Source: Nepenthes gracilis (lineage: Eukaryota > Streptophyta > Magnoliopsida > Caryophyllales > Nepenthaceae). From it: a stretch of 64,000 nucleotides of DNA. Location of the stretch: assembly GCA_033239525.1 (NCBI GenBank), contig BSYO01000011.1, positions 12,303,078 to 12,367,077 of the forward strand, given 5' to 3'. The position numbers were made by a program, and so were the translations under genes. The notes below the pieces were generated by a model that saw nothing but the letters and a program-made list of their open reading frames with translations, ran no database searches and had not been told where the DNA came from. This document shows positions 12,221 to 23,215 of the stretch, in pieces. How positions within the stretch are numbered: position 1 is the stretch's first letter; each line of letters opens with the position of its first letter.

Positions 12221-13036
12221 ATGTCTAGTCAAGGAAGAAGCTCTGGTGCAGGTTCTCGTCCAAACCGGGAGGAGGAGTATCTGTACATTATGGGACGGAT
12301 GGCCGACATCATGGAGATGAAGGCTTAGGGACATTGCCATCTTGTGCCAGCCCTAGTCTTAGTCCCAGCTCTAGCTCTAGTCTAGTGAATCCGGGAGCTA
12401 TGGCGTATGACCGGTTCAATAATGAAAGGGCACTAGAGTTTTTGGAAGATCTAGATCTAGTCAAAGCAGAGACATGGATCAGAAGAATCGAGAAAATCTT
12501 CGTTGTTATTCACTGCCCAGAAGAAGACAAAGTGACTTTTGCGACGTATAAGTTGGAGGATGAGGCTGACCAGTGATGGTCGGTATAGAAAGGAGCCATG
12601 GGACTTCCTGAGGATCAGATCACATGGAAAATGTTCAATGAGGAATTTTTTGAGAAGTATTTTTTGACCAGCTGTAGAGCAGAAGGAAGATGAGTTTTCA
12701 CGACTACGATAAAAAAATCGGACTGTGGTAGAGTATGCTGCTAAGTTCACGGAGTTGTCCCAATACGCCCCACACATAGTTGAAAATTCGGCTAGGAAAG
12801 TCGAAAAGTTCCAGTTAGGTTTGAGGTATGATATTAGGCGGTAGCTGGTCAAACACAAGTTGTGTAATTATGGAGAGATTTTGGACTGGGCTCTCATATT
12901 TGAGAAGGAGCAGCAGTATTTTACAAAGAGGTCTGAAAATTGAGAAAGGTCGGCTGTTGGTCAAGGCTTAGGGTCGAGAGGACTTCCGAGGAGGACAAAG
13001 CCTGAAGACAAAGGAAAGAGGAAGGCAGAGCATTCA
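12221..13036 (+). pseudogene. Element B gag, degenerate
   Basis: An ATG at 12,221 opens a short frame (SSQGRSSGAGSRPNREEEYL) like the gag start of element C (53,664). The capsid portion continues in another frame at 12,334-12,576 with MAYDRFNNERALEFLEDLDL, AETWIRRIEKIF and VTFATYKLEDEAD, matching the Retrotrans_gag domain of element C. A stop at 12,574 and further frameshifts break the C-terminal half (KGAMGLPEDQITWKMFNEEF and so on) before the zinc knuckle at 13,070. It is pseudogenic but one of the better preserved gag copies here. Confidence 0.85.
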
Positions 13037-13900
13037 GTGGCAGCAGCAGCACCAAGTCCGCTGGCGACTGATGATGTTTGTAATTATTGCGAAAAGTTTC
13101 ACCGAGGAAAGGCATGTTACAATCGGATGGGAGCCTGTTTTAATTGTGGCAAGACCGGCCACATGGTTAAAGATTGCCCTATCCCGAGGAGGCTAGTAGA
13201 GAAGAAGCCAATCGTTCTAGGAAAGGCCTTTGCAGTTACGGCCTGGGATGTGGAGGCATCCCCGAATATGGTAGAAGGTACTATCACCATCTTTAGTATT
13301 CCTACGCATGTTCTTCTTGATTTGGGCTCAATCCATTTTTGTGTATCCCCAAGTTTTACAAGTACTTTGTTGTCCCCTCCGAGAATCTTGGATCATATTT
13401 TGGTGGTTTCCACACCCTCGGGATCGCCGATAATTACGGATATTTTATATCCGAGGTGTGAAGTCTGGATTAATGGGTTGCAATTGATGGTAGATCTGAT
13501 TTTGCTCAAGATGCACAATTTTGATGTGATCTTGGGCATGGATTGGCTGGTGAGTTATCACGCCAGTGTGGATTGCTTCCATAAGCAAATTCACTTTGCC
13601 ATTTCGGGATGTGAACCGTTCTATTTCCAAGGTGTGGTGCGGAAGGAGCCACCGTGTTTTATTTCAGTTTTGCACGCTCGTCATTTAATGGATTCCGGAT
13701 GTCAAGCCTATCTGGCTTATGCCTGCACCATTGGAAGTCATAGTGTGTCGGCTAAGGATATGCCAGTTGTTTGCAAGTTCAAAAATATCTTTCCCGAGGA
13801 ATTGCCTAGATTGTCACCCAATCGGAAAATTGAGTTTGAGATTGTTCCTAGCTCAGCACTAGTTCAAAGGCATCATATAAGATGGTACCCACCGAACTAA
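13037..13900 (+). pseudogene. Element B nucleocapsid-protease open stretch (287 codons)
   Basis: The longest retroelement ORF in the window. Residues about 14-29 hold CNYCEKFHRGKACYN and residues 34-47 a complete CCHC zinc knuckle, CFNCGKTGHMVKDC, which binds element RNA. The retropepsin follows: HVLLDLGSIHFCVSPSF around residue 94, where the catalytic triad is DLG instead of DSG, then VILGMDWLVSYHASVDCF near residue 164. The end (FKNIFPEELPRLSPNRKIEF) is the linker into RT. The frame closes at 13,900 where RT continues in another frame. Activity is doubtful because of the DLG change and the flanking breaks. Confidence 0.88.
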
Positions 13901-14074
13901 AGCAATTGAAGCAACAGTTGTAGGAGCTTCTGGACAAGGGATTTATTCGGCCGAGCATATCTCCTTGAGGTGCGCCGGTACTATTTATTAAGAAGAAGGA
14001 TGGACTGTTGCGGCTTTACACCGATTACTGGGAGCTTAACAAGATCACAATTAAGAACAAGTATCCTTTGTCGA
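13901..14074 (+). pseudogene. Element B RT, N-terminal part (left of inserted LTR)
   Basis: The reverse transcriptase palm starts here with LKQLKQQL, stop, ELLDKGFIRPS, then [20 protein letters not shown] and [12 protein letters not shown]. It is cut after GTCGA at 14,070-14,074 by the LTR insertion. The same reading resumes at 19,174 with the duplicated GTCGA. One in-frame stop (TAG, about 13,921) and SP*GAP at about 13,966 show it was already decaying or has decayed since. Confidence 0.88.
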
Positions 14075-14194
14075 TGTGATATCCCAACTTCAAAGGAAAA
14101 CTTAAAATGGGAATAAAGTAGTAGAACCAAGAGTATAATGAACTCCGAATAACCGGAGTGGCGTAAGGCCGGACTGCTTGAAGTCCGGAATAGA

Positions 14195-14480
14195 TAAAGT
14201 TGACCGGGTTTTGAAAGGTTGACCGGCTTTTAGAATATTGATCGGCTTTTAAAAGGTTGACCGGCTTTTAGAATATTGATCGGCTTTTGGAAGGTTGACC
14301 AGCTTTAGAATATTGACTGGCTGTGAGTAAGAGTTGACTAAAAACTGTGATGTTGACCGGCGTCAACATGTTGACCGACCAAGAGTTGACAGGCCTTGAG
14401 AAAGGTTGACTGGTCTTAAATAAAAGAAGTGAAACGATGGCCGACCCTGAGCATTGACCAAAGACTTGACCGGAATAAAT
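14195..14480 (+). promoter_or_regulatory. TTGAC (W-box-like) cluster in U3 of outer solo LTR
   Basis: By eye about 12 plus-strand TTGAC words, mostly TTGACC or TTGACT, occur within 290 bp upstream of the TATA box at 14,688. They alternate with degenerate GACCGGCTTTTAGAATATT units. TTGAC[CT] is the core bound by plant WRKY factors. That this is a working enhancer is inference. Confidence 0.45.
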
Positions 14481-15099
14481 TAAGGGCAACTAAAGACAAG
14501 GACCAACATTATTAAGTAGTTAGAACCCAACTAGACCCTAACTAAATGAAGTAGGTGAACCACTTCGTTGGCTGTCGGAGAAGAAGTATCAAAATAAGAA
14601 GCTCAGACTACTTACTCCTACCTAATGTTTGAGAAGAAGTATGAGGTAGGTAGCTTACCCCTACTTACTCCGCCTAACCCCTCCTCTATAAATACTCAGA
14701 TTCGATCAAGGAAGCTAGCACGAACAACTAGTAAGAAGAACAGTAAGGAGTAGAGGAGGAGAGAAAGCTTCTAGTTTGTAAGGGTGGGTGAACGGTTGTC
14801 AGGCAAGTGTACACTTTATTTTTAACTTCAGAATATTGCAAGTGTATTTTAGATGTTACTTTTTCTGTTTTTAAGAATATTGCAAGAGTACTCACCCTTT
14901 TCTTTGATCATGTGTTAATGCAAGCGTACTCCTTGTTTTTAAGTTCATATTTTTGATACAAATATAACTAATGATGTTCAGTTATTTCATGATGTTCGCA
15001 CGCATGAAGTTTGATTATTGCATGATTTAGATGATGACCGGTTATTGGTTTATGAAAAAGTAGACCGGTATGTATGACACTTGCATTACCCAAATTTTG

Positions 15100-15450
15100 A
15101 AACTGGCCTTATAGTATAATTTGAAATCGGTTTAAGTAAATATCAAAACCGGCCTTGCACGTTAATTTAAAACCGGCCTTGCATATTAATTTGAAACCGG
15201 CCAAGAATAATTGAAATCGGCCTTAATCGAAACCGGCATTTGCGTTGAAATTTTGAAACCGGCATTTGCCTTGTGATTTTAAAATTGGTCTTGTAATGTA
15301 GTTTTGAAACCGGAATTTGCCTTGTGATTTTAAAACCGGCCTTGTAATGTAATTTTGAAACCGGCTCTATGATTTTAAAACCGGCCTTATAGTGTAATTT
15401 CAAAATCGGCCTTGTGTTGTATTTTGAAACCGGCATTTATACTGTGATTT
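15100..15450 (+). repeat. ACCGG tandem repeats, left part
   Basis: Imperfect 30-40 bp units built around TTTTGAAACCGGCATTTGCC and TTTTAAAACCGGCCTTGTAA. The array is interrupted at 15,450 by the nested LTR and continues at 18,198-18,310. Because GATTT recurs within the units, the TSD there is less diagnostic than the LTR ends. Confidence 0.8.
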
Positions 15451-18192
15451 TGTGACGGAACGGATTTTTTTTTGTGCCCTCAAAAGCTTCCGTCAAACAG
15501 GAACACAATTATCCGTCATTAACAATTCATACAACAAACATTCACAGGATCATATGTGCCATCCATGGCACAAATCCATAAAAAAACATTTACTACTCTA
15601 ACAGTATAATAACGAGATGCCATCTAGGACCTGCACAGTAAATTCAGAGTATATATAGCGGAAGTAAACTAAGAACCTGTAGAAGCATAGCTTTTTCTTT
15701 TACCGACATACATATCATAAGCTTTTCATACAAAAATCTACATGTTCTACAACATCAATAGACATGAAAATCGGCATGCAAAAATCACATTTCTAGCTAG
15801 GTGTTTGCATCCACAAGCTCTTCAAAAAGCGGCTCCACAATGCTCTAAGTCCTCAAAAACCTTCAAAAGCTTCTCTTGGTCTACTCCTTTTTATCAGGTA
15901 ACAGTTCTACTGTCTCATCTGGAGAGAAAAAAATACTAAAATAGTGAGCTGATGCTCAGCAAGGTACATGCACATGAGCAGTAAAACCATGATGTAGAAC
16001 AGTCATGTAACGGTGCAGAACAGAACGGTTCAGACAGAAAGCAATTCAAAAAGCAGAAAAATTATACTTAACAGTAATGTACTTCATAAATCAGAAATCA
16101 GAAATCAGTAGACAGAAATCATCCCCTAAGATCGGAAATTAGTACCCGGTAAATAGAAATCAAGAGTCGAAATCGGTATGATAAATCGTAATCAAGACGG
16201 TAACCGTAAATAACGAGAAAGATAAAGACAAGAGCAACAACGGAAATCAGAAATCAGAAATCGGAAAGCAGTTAACATAGAAGAACAGTACAGATCTTAC
16301 TAGCGTACCCTACTAGCAGAGGGGGCGAGTGATCCAGGATAGATTGTGTTCACTCCACACAATCCAAGGCCAGAAACAGAAGTATCCCATTCAAGGGATC
16401 AGAACAGTGTGCCATCCGAAGGTAGGCCGGTAACAGAAATTTCCTCTTGACCGTAACGCCCCGAGGACAGGGCGGACCACAAATAACTCCATGGATAGAG
16501 TTATCCTCGATTACCACCGGAAAGTCCTAAGGCATGCCGGACAACCTAAACTGACTACATATCAGTCTGGGTCCAAAATAACAGAAACAAAAATAGACTT
16601 AGAGCCGATTTCAAAATACGCATGAGGCCAGTTTCGATTTCATGGCATACAATATACTTGCGGCCGGTTTAGATTTTTATCAAGGAAGGGCCGGAGCTCT
16701 TTTCTTGTTAAGGGAGTCGGTTTCATTTTCAGTGCAAAAAGCCGAAGTTTTTTTTCTCAAAATGCCAGAGTGCTCAAAAGCCGGAGTGTTCAAAAGCCGG
16801 AGTGCTTAAAAAGCCGGAGTGTTTTTCACTCAAGGGACGGAGTACTTTTCACTAACAGGACGGAGTGCTTTTCAGTAAAAGGGACGGAGTGCTTTTCACT
16901 AACGGGACGGAGTACTTTTAAAAGCCAAAGTTTCATAAATTCGGAGTGTTTTTTACTGAAAGCCGGAGTACTTTAAAAGCCGAAGTTTATTTTACATTGA
17001 GGCTGGAGTTCATAAAGCGGGAGTGCTCAAAAGCCGGAGTGCTTCAAAAGCCGGAGTGTTTAAAAAGCCGGAGTGTTTTTCACTCAAGGGATGGAGTACT
17101 TTTCACTAACAGGACGGAGTACTTTTCTCTCAATGGGACAGAGTGCTTTTCCTTTAAAACCGGGGTGTAAATTCCTTCTTAAAAACCGGAGCGACATTCC
17201 TTTAAAACCGGAAGTGCATTTCCGTTAAAACCGGAGTTCTTTCTTTCATAAATGCCGGAGTGAACTAACTTAGAAGTTGGAGTTCATTTCACATTAAGGC
17301 CGGAGTTCATTTTAAGGATGGAGTTCATTAATAGTCGGAATTCATTTCACATTAAGGCCGGAGTTCATTTTAAGGACGGAGTTCATTAAAAGTCGGAGTT
17401 CATTTCACATTAAGGCCGGAGTTCATTTTAAGGACGGAGTTCATTAAAAGCCGGAGTTCATTTCACATTAAGGCCGGAGCTCATTTTAAGGACGAAGTTC
17501 ATTAAAAGCCGGAGTTCATTTCACATTAAGGCCGGAGTTCATTTTACATTGCAGAAGGTGGATATTCAATGTAGAAAGCAGAAACTTAAAAACATAGTAT
17601 ACTTCAATATTCTCAAAACATGAGCTTAAAAGAAGAGCAAAATACACTTGCAATATTCTTAAATCATGAATTTAAAAACAACGTCCGAAATAACTTGCCT
17701 GAGAGTTGATTTCTAGATTTTTACCGTCTTAAAGCTTTCTCCCCGTCACTCTCTTCCTTTCGCTTGTTTGTGCATCAACCAGCGTCGGGTTTATATAGAG
17801 GAGGGATTTGGTGGAGTAAGTGGGGTAAGTTACTTACCCTCGTACTTCATTTCAGAGGGTAGGTGGAGTAACTAGGCTGGTTTACTTACTTCATTAAGTC
17901 ACCGTCTAGTTGGATTCTAACTCGACAATAAAGTGTACTTTTGTCTTTAGTTACCATTAATTTAATTCAAGCCAACTGTTCCAGTTTCATGCCTGCAGCC
18001 CACTCTTTGCCGATCAACCTTTTTGGGCGGATTGTGTATTTCACTACACGGGCCGATTTTGGAGAAGGCCGGTCCATTTTTCATCAGGAAGGGCCAATTT
18101 GAATCACAGCCGGCATTAATTATAAGGCCGGAGTGACCAAGGCCGGACTGGACTTTCGTGGGAGGAGGCCCTATTAATTTTTGGATCTCACA
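15451..18192 (-). mobile_element. Nested inverted solo LTR, same family as outer LTR
   Basis: Begins TGTGACGGAACGGATTTTT, the reverse complement of the outer LTR end (AAATTTGTTCCATCACA with its A-run), and ends TTTGGATCTCACA, the reverse of the outer start. It is flanked by GATTT (15,446-15,450 and 18,193-18,197). Internal checks agree: 15,635 GATGCCATCTAGGAC is the reverse of GTCCTAGACGGCATC at 19,052. The promoter block 17,700-17,960 (TTTATATAGAGGAGGG, GGAGTAAGTGGGGTAAG) is the reverse of 14,475-14,800. Length is about 2.74 kb; the excess over the outer LTR comes from CGGAGT repeats. Confidence 0.88.
16745..17550 (-). repeat. CCGGAGT tandem arrays in nested LTR
   Basis: Two related arrays. 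At 16,760-17,170 the units contain AAAAGCCGGAGTG and TTTTCACTAACGGGACGGAG. At 17,280-17,550 about five near-identical units of roughly 58 bp contain TTCACATTAAGGCCGGAGTT and ATTTTAAGGACGGAGTTCAT. Two open stretches here (16,770-17,170) are repeat artefacts, not genes. Confidence 0.85.
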
Positions 18193-19173
18193 GATTTCAA
18201 AACCGACCTTGTATCGTGATTTTGAAACCGGCATTTGCATTGTAATTTTGAAAACGGCCTTGTATTATGATTTGAAACCGGCATCTGTACTGAAACTTTG
18301 AAACCGGCTTGTGATGAATAAGGAAAATATGAATCGGCTTTATGATAAAACAAATAAGTTCAGACCTTAGCTTTGGGAGATAAGGTACTCCTGCATGCCT
18401 TAGGACCTTAAGGTGATAATCGAGGATAACCGAAGTGAGAGCCGTCATCGGGGCTTTGTACAAGGAGGTATTGCCGTAATTGTGAGGAGATGTGCACAAT
18501 CTATCCTCGATTAAAACCCCCCTTCCGTTAAGTAAGAAATAAAAGAAGATAAAATGTGACCGACCTTGTTTTGTGCTCAAATATTATCTATTCCGATTTT
18601 CTGATTAGCTTTTGTTCGGCCAAATACTATATATGTATATACGATGCATGACCTCTTGCATTAACCGTTCCAAGTATTCTGCATGATTTCGCCCAAATGA
18701 TATTCTGCATATGTATTTGTAACTGTTGAAAACACGAACGTTTTATGGAATATCTGCATGTACCTTGTTGAGCTCCGGTTCACTGTTTTCTGTTTTCCCC
18801 CCCTTAGATGGAAATTTAGAATTCGTGCCTGACGAGACGGAGTGATTCGAGCCAATCTGAAGGGTCTGTAAGGATTTAGAAGCACCTTTTTGATGACCGC
18901 TGCGAAGGAGCAATTAATGTAATGATCCGTTAGAATTGATCAACTTTTGTGATTAGGCGTTCATGACTATATGTATTCTAGACTAAATTTTTATGGGAAT
19001 GAATGTAAACGCTTCCGTTGGATAATAGATTCACTTCCGCTTTGTGTATGAGTCCTAGACGGCATCTGTGATCCTGTGATTTGGAAGATCGGCCCGGACC
19101 GGCCATCGAAACTCGGTGTCGGTTCCTGGAGATCGATGGCAGATTGCAAAAAAAAAAAATTTGTTCCATCACA

Positions 19174-19505
19174 GTCGAAGATTGATAACCTATTTGATCA
19201 GTTGTAAGGAGCGCAAGTAATTTCAAAGATCAATCTTCGCTCAGGTTATCACCAGTTGAGAATCAAAAAAGAGGATGTAGCAAAGACAACCTTTCGGACT
19301 AGCTACGGATATTACGAATTTCTAGTTATGCCATTTGGGTTGTCGAATGCCCCTACCGCTTTTATAGATTTGATGAATCGGATGTTTTAACCCTACTAGG
19401 ATAAGTTTGTTATTGTATTCATTGATGATATATTGATATATTCGAGGAGCTATGATGAGTGTGCCATGCATCTAAGAATAATAATGATATATTGACATAT
19501 TCCAT
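19174..19505 (+). pseudogene. Element B RT, C-terminal part (right of inserted LTR), truncated
   Basis: Resumes the RT reading after the duplicated [51 protein letters not shown] and the active site VFIDDILIYSRSY, with both catalytic aspartates present. In-frame stops occur (after FDQL, in MF*PY*). At 19,465-19,505 the sequence repeats ATGATATATTGA(C/T)ATATTC and then ends in unrelated DNA. The rest of pol and the 3' LTR are missing. Confidence 0.88.
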
Positions 19506-20225
19506 GAGTGCATCCGGGGATGTCGGGTCTTCCAAAAAGAAAAACAAAATTTTCTCTTTATTTATTATTAAATTTAATAAAATTAAACTGATAAAATTTA
19601 AATGATGAATAATAATTTTAAATAATTATTTTTAAAAATTTTCTAGTATTAAATTTAGTATTTTATAGATATTAATATTATTAATAATTAAAAATATAAC
19701 TATATTTACTATTTGTCATGTGTAAATCACAACTTTTAAATTTTGGTCCAATAATTAAAAAAACACCATCTTAATTTTTTATTTATATTTTTATTTTATT
19801 ATCTTTTGTCTATTTAAGTTTAGGAACAGAAGATTATTTTCAGTAAAAATTAATTATAATTAGGGATGGTTTAATTCAAAAGAAGTGAGCCTTAAATAAT
19901 TTGACATGGTTGGTTATTGAAATGAAATAATGTGAGAATAGATAAATTATTCTCAAATAATAGAATAAGATATGAATATAATTAAAAATTATTACACCAA
20001 TATTTGATTGTTGGAATAAAATAAGTTGAGAATTTGTATTTCAATATTTGATTTATAGAATAATATAAGAAATAGGATAGAAATTTATCGTAATGACTTT
20101 TTACCCTGATTTAACAAGAAAGATATTCTTTCTCCGTATATATATAAATAAATAAAAAATATATATATACATACATGTGTATATATACATATTTCTTATA
20201 TATATTATATAATATATGTATATGT
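19506..20225. other. AT-rich intergenic stretch
   Basis: No gene seen. Low-complexity AT-rich DNA, ending in a TATATA/CATACATGTGTATATA microsatellite (about 20,135-20,220) into which the LARD is inserted. Confidence 0.7.
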
Positions 20226-22409
20226 TGTATCCGGGGTCTCTGATTGTTGTACGGATTAGGGAGCCTTCCAATCTTCCGTTGCAGGTCAATCTGGATTGGG
20301 TCCGATTTCCGTTACTGATAACCAAGAACCTGTACAATACAAACCACAAACAAGAGGTCAGAGGACAACGGGGGCCTATCCCCAGTTGACACTCCGACGT
20401 TCAAGTCAGATATCTTCCGCAATAAATTGAGGAATGCACGTTTAAAGGTAAACGTAGTGAGAACGCAAAGATGCAGCGATGAGGAGAGCGTGAGAGGGAT
20501 GTATTTGGAGGCTTGAGCTCCGTGAATGCGCCTAGTAGAGGGGTGACTTATTTGTACGCCTGCGGAGGGCGGCTTAGAGGTGCGCCCATGGAGGGTGGCT
20601 TATAGGTATGCCAGTGGAAGGGGAGCATGAGAGGGATGTATTTGGAGGCTTGAGCTCCGTGAATGCGACTAGCAGAGGGGCGACTTACCTGTACGCCCGC
20701 GGAGGTCGACTTAGAGGTGCGCCTATGGAGGGCGGCTTATAGGTATGCCCGTGGAGGGCGGTTTGGATGTGCGCCCGGTAGAGGGCGACTTATAGGTGCG
20801 CCCGACAGAGGGGCGGCTTATAGGTGCTTCAGTGGAGAGTGGCTTGGAAGTGCGCCTTGCAGAGGGACGGCTTATAGGTGCGCCTGTGGAGGGACGACTT
20901 TAGGTGTGCCCGGCAGAGGGGCGGGTTAGAGGTGCACCCACGGAGGGCAGCTTTGAGGTGCGCCTGGCAGAGGAGCGGCTTATAGGCGCGCCCCGTAGAG
21001 GGGGTTTATAGGTCACTTGGTAGAGGGGCGGCTTATAGGTGTGCCCGACAGAGGGGCGACTTATAGTTGCGCCCACGGAGGACGGCTTACAGGTACACCT
21101 GGCAGAGGGGCAGCTTAGAGGTGTGCCCGCGGAGGGCGACTTACAGGTGCGCCTGGCAGAGGGGAGACTTATAGGTGCGCCTGTAGAGGACGGCTTATAG
21201 GTGCGCCCTGCAGAGGGGCTTAGAAATGCGCCCGCGGAGGATGGCCTAGAGGTACGCCCGACAGAGGGGCGGCTTAGAGGTGCGCCAACGGAGGGCGATT
21301 TAGAGGTGCGCCCAACAGGGGGCGACTTATAGTTGCGCCCGCGGAGGGCTACTTTGAGGAGAAGGACTAAGTTACACTAGTAAGTCGATGTTCTAGTTAC
21401 TTGAGCGAAGAGTTAACTTTTGGACTGCGAGCTCCTGACTCCAGGATGGAGCGATCATGACTCCAAGACGAAGGGTTGAGGGCCTCGGGAAGGCGGAGGG
21501 TTGAGGGCCTACGGAAGGCGGAGGGATCAGAGCCTCCGGACGAGCGGAGGGATCAGGGCCTCCTGGTGGCCGAGAGTCAATGGCCTCCGTGCCTCTTGGA
21601 AGGAGGAGAGCTCCGTGCCTCCTGGATGGAGGGATGAGGGTCTCCGTGCCTCCTGGAAGGAGGAGGGTTGAAAGCCTCCTGACGAGAGAAGGACCGGCGG
21701 CCTCTAAACAACCGGACGGCTGAAGGCCTCCTAGCCGGCAGAGAGCCGATGGCATCCGGACAGGAGGAGGGCTGATAACCCCTGACGGTGGAGGGCTGAG
21801 GGCCTCCGGACTAGTGGAGGGATGAGAACCTCCGGGCGGCGGAAGGCCAAGGGCCTCCGGACGGGAGGAGGGCTGATAGCCCCTTACGGCGGAGGGCTGA
21901 GGGCCTCTGGACTAGAGGAGGGCTGAGAACCTCCGGGCGACGGAAGCCGAGGGCCTCCGAACTGGAGGAGGGCTGAGAGTCTCTTGGCGGTGGAAGGCCG
22001 CTGATGGCCTCCGGGTAGCGGAGGGCTGATGGCCTCCAAACAAGTGGAGGACTAAAAGCCTCTAGGACTGAAGGTGGCTGAGGGGCCTCGGACGAACGGA
22101 GAGCCAAGGGGCCTCCTGGATGAGAGGAGGGTTGAGGGTCTCCTAGCCACTAGTTTGCTCTCATTGGATTGGCTAGCAACGGTTATACCATTCCCCGAGC
22201 CATATAGAGCCATATAGAGCCTTATGGAGCTTTTTGGAGCTTCTCCCGCCCGTCCCTCAATGCTTAAGGGTGCTTGCATTTGTAGTGGAATTTACAGATA
22301 CACTGTTTCTCCAAAAGCAATGTGGGACTTTTATTTTGAAAGAAGTATGTTAGATTGTGGGCTTACTGTGGGGCCTGGCCCATTAGGCCCATGGTTACTG
22401 GACCCATCA
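20226..22409 (-). repeat. LARD 3' LTR (left copy) with two tandem arrays
   Basis: Array 1 (about 20,520-21,360): units of roughly 28-30 bp around GCGCCCGGCAGAGGGGCGGC and TTATAGGT, near 28 copies. A flanking block with GAGAGGGATGTATTTGGAGG occurs twice, at about 20,490 and 20,632. Array 2 (about 21,430-22,150): GGAGGGCTGAGGGCCTCCGG units. The ends match the right LTR (26,001-27,595), for example GCCTTCCAATCTTCC and GACACTCCGACG. The GC-rich ORFs here come from the repeats. Confidence 0.85.
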
Positions 22410-22465
22410 CTAGCCCCCCATGCTAGTGGACCGAATTTTCGGCCTCCGGTATGTTCACGATGGGA
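22410..22465 (-). other. LARD polypurine tract and conserved 32-nt block
   Basis: On the minus strand the purine-rich GCATGGGGGGCTAG abuts the LTR start TGATGGGTCC. Upstream of it, 22,434-22,465 (plus strand begins AATTTTCGGCCTCCGG and ends CACGATGGGA) matches 34,998-35,029 of the Tat element with one mismatch by eye. In both elements the block lies exactly 24 nt inside the LTR. Confidence 0.75.
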
Positions 22466-22509
22466 TGAGACTGGTCATGTTGTCCCCTTAAGTCAGACCT
22501 AGTTTCATT

Positions 22510-23215
22510 AACAGAAAAGTTTGACTTTGGAGAGTGGATAGAACCAGATTGATGGTTGACCAGCTTGGTTGACGACATCACTTGATTCGGAGAGTGGAAC
22601 AGAGCCGAAAATATGGTTGTTCGATTTTATTGACAAATGTGCTCGAATCCGGAGAGAAGTGTAGAGTCGAAAAAGCTGGTTAACTGGATCTGGTAACTAA
22701 AGTGCTCAAATCCGGAGGGCAGTGCGGAGCTGAAAATCTTTGTTGATCGATTCCGTTGACCAATGTGCTCTAATCCGGAGAGTAGTTCGGAGCAAAGAAT
22801 CTTATTGACCGGATCCATTGAATTGCTCGATTCTGGAGAGCAGTTCAGAGCAGAGCATCTTTGTTGATCGAATCCGTTGACTGGTGAAGTGCTCAAATTT
22901 GGAGAACAGTTCAGAGTTGAAAATCTTCGTTGACCGGAACCGTTGACCAGCAAAGTGCTCGAATCTAGAGAGCAGTTCAGAGCCAAAAATTTTTGTTGAT
23001 TGAAAAAGTTGACCGACGAAGTGCTCGAATCCGGAGAGCAGTTCAGAGCCTGAAATCTTTGTTAACCGGATCCGTTGACCGGCGAAGTGCTTGAATGCCA
23101 AGAGCAGTTCAGAGCCGAAAAGTTTTATTGATCGGATCTGTTGACCGATGAAATGCTCCAATCTAGAGAGCAGTTCAGAGCCGAAAATCCTTGTTGACTG
23201 GATCCGTTGCGATCC
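22510..23215 (-). repeat. LARD ~61-bp tandem array with TTGAC words
   Basis: About 11 units containing GTTGACCGG, GTGCTCGAATCCGGAGAGCA and GTTCAGAGCCGAAAATC. About 13 TTGAC words are present on the plus strand, 11 of them TTGAC[CT]. Open reading frames on the minus strand (22,627-23,161) are repetitive translations of the array, not genes. A related array lies at the same place in the Tat element (35,170-35,710). Confidence 0.8.

Larger units (their letters stand above)
14075..19173 (+). mobile_element. Outer solo LTR inserted in element B RT
   Basis: Runs from TGTGATATCCC to CCATCACA and is flanked by the 5-bp duplication GTCGA (14,070-14,074 and 19,174-19,178). Without the nested insert (15,451-18,192 plus TSD) it is about 2.35 kb. 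U3 has a TTGAC-rich segment (14,195-14,480) and the TATA box CCTCTATAAATACTC (about 14,688). The shared LTR motif AGGCAAGTGTACAC is at 14,801, followed by repeats with ACCGGCC/ACCGGCATTTGC. No internal coding region or second same-strand LTR is present, so this is an LTR left by LTR-LTR recombination. Its internal sequence suggests a gypsy family distinct from element B. Confidence 0.85.

Noticed and set aside
20520..21360. Regularly spaced ~29-bp repeats resembling a CRISPR array
   Set aside because: Units are contiguous and diverged with no unique spacers, lie inside a plant LTR, and no cas-like gene is present.
20663..22279. GC-rich ORFs of 75-120 codons on both strands in the LARD LTR
   Set aside because: Their translations are tandem-repeat peptides made by the 29-bp and ~28-bp arrays.
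22627..23161. Two overlapping 119-codon minus-strand ORFs with repeated SELLSGFEHF-like units
   Set aside because: They are translations of the ~61-bp DNA array in different frames, with no domain and no start context.
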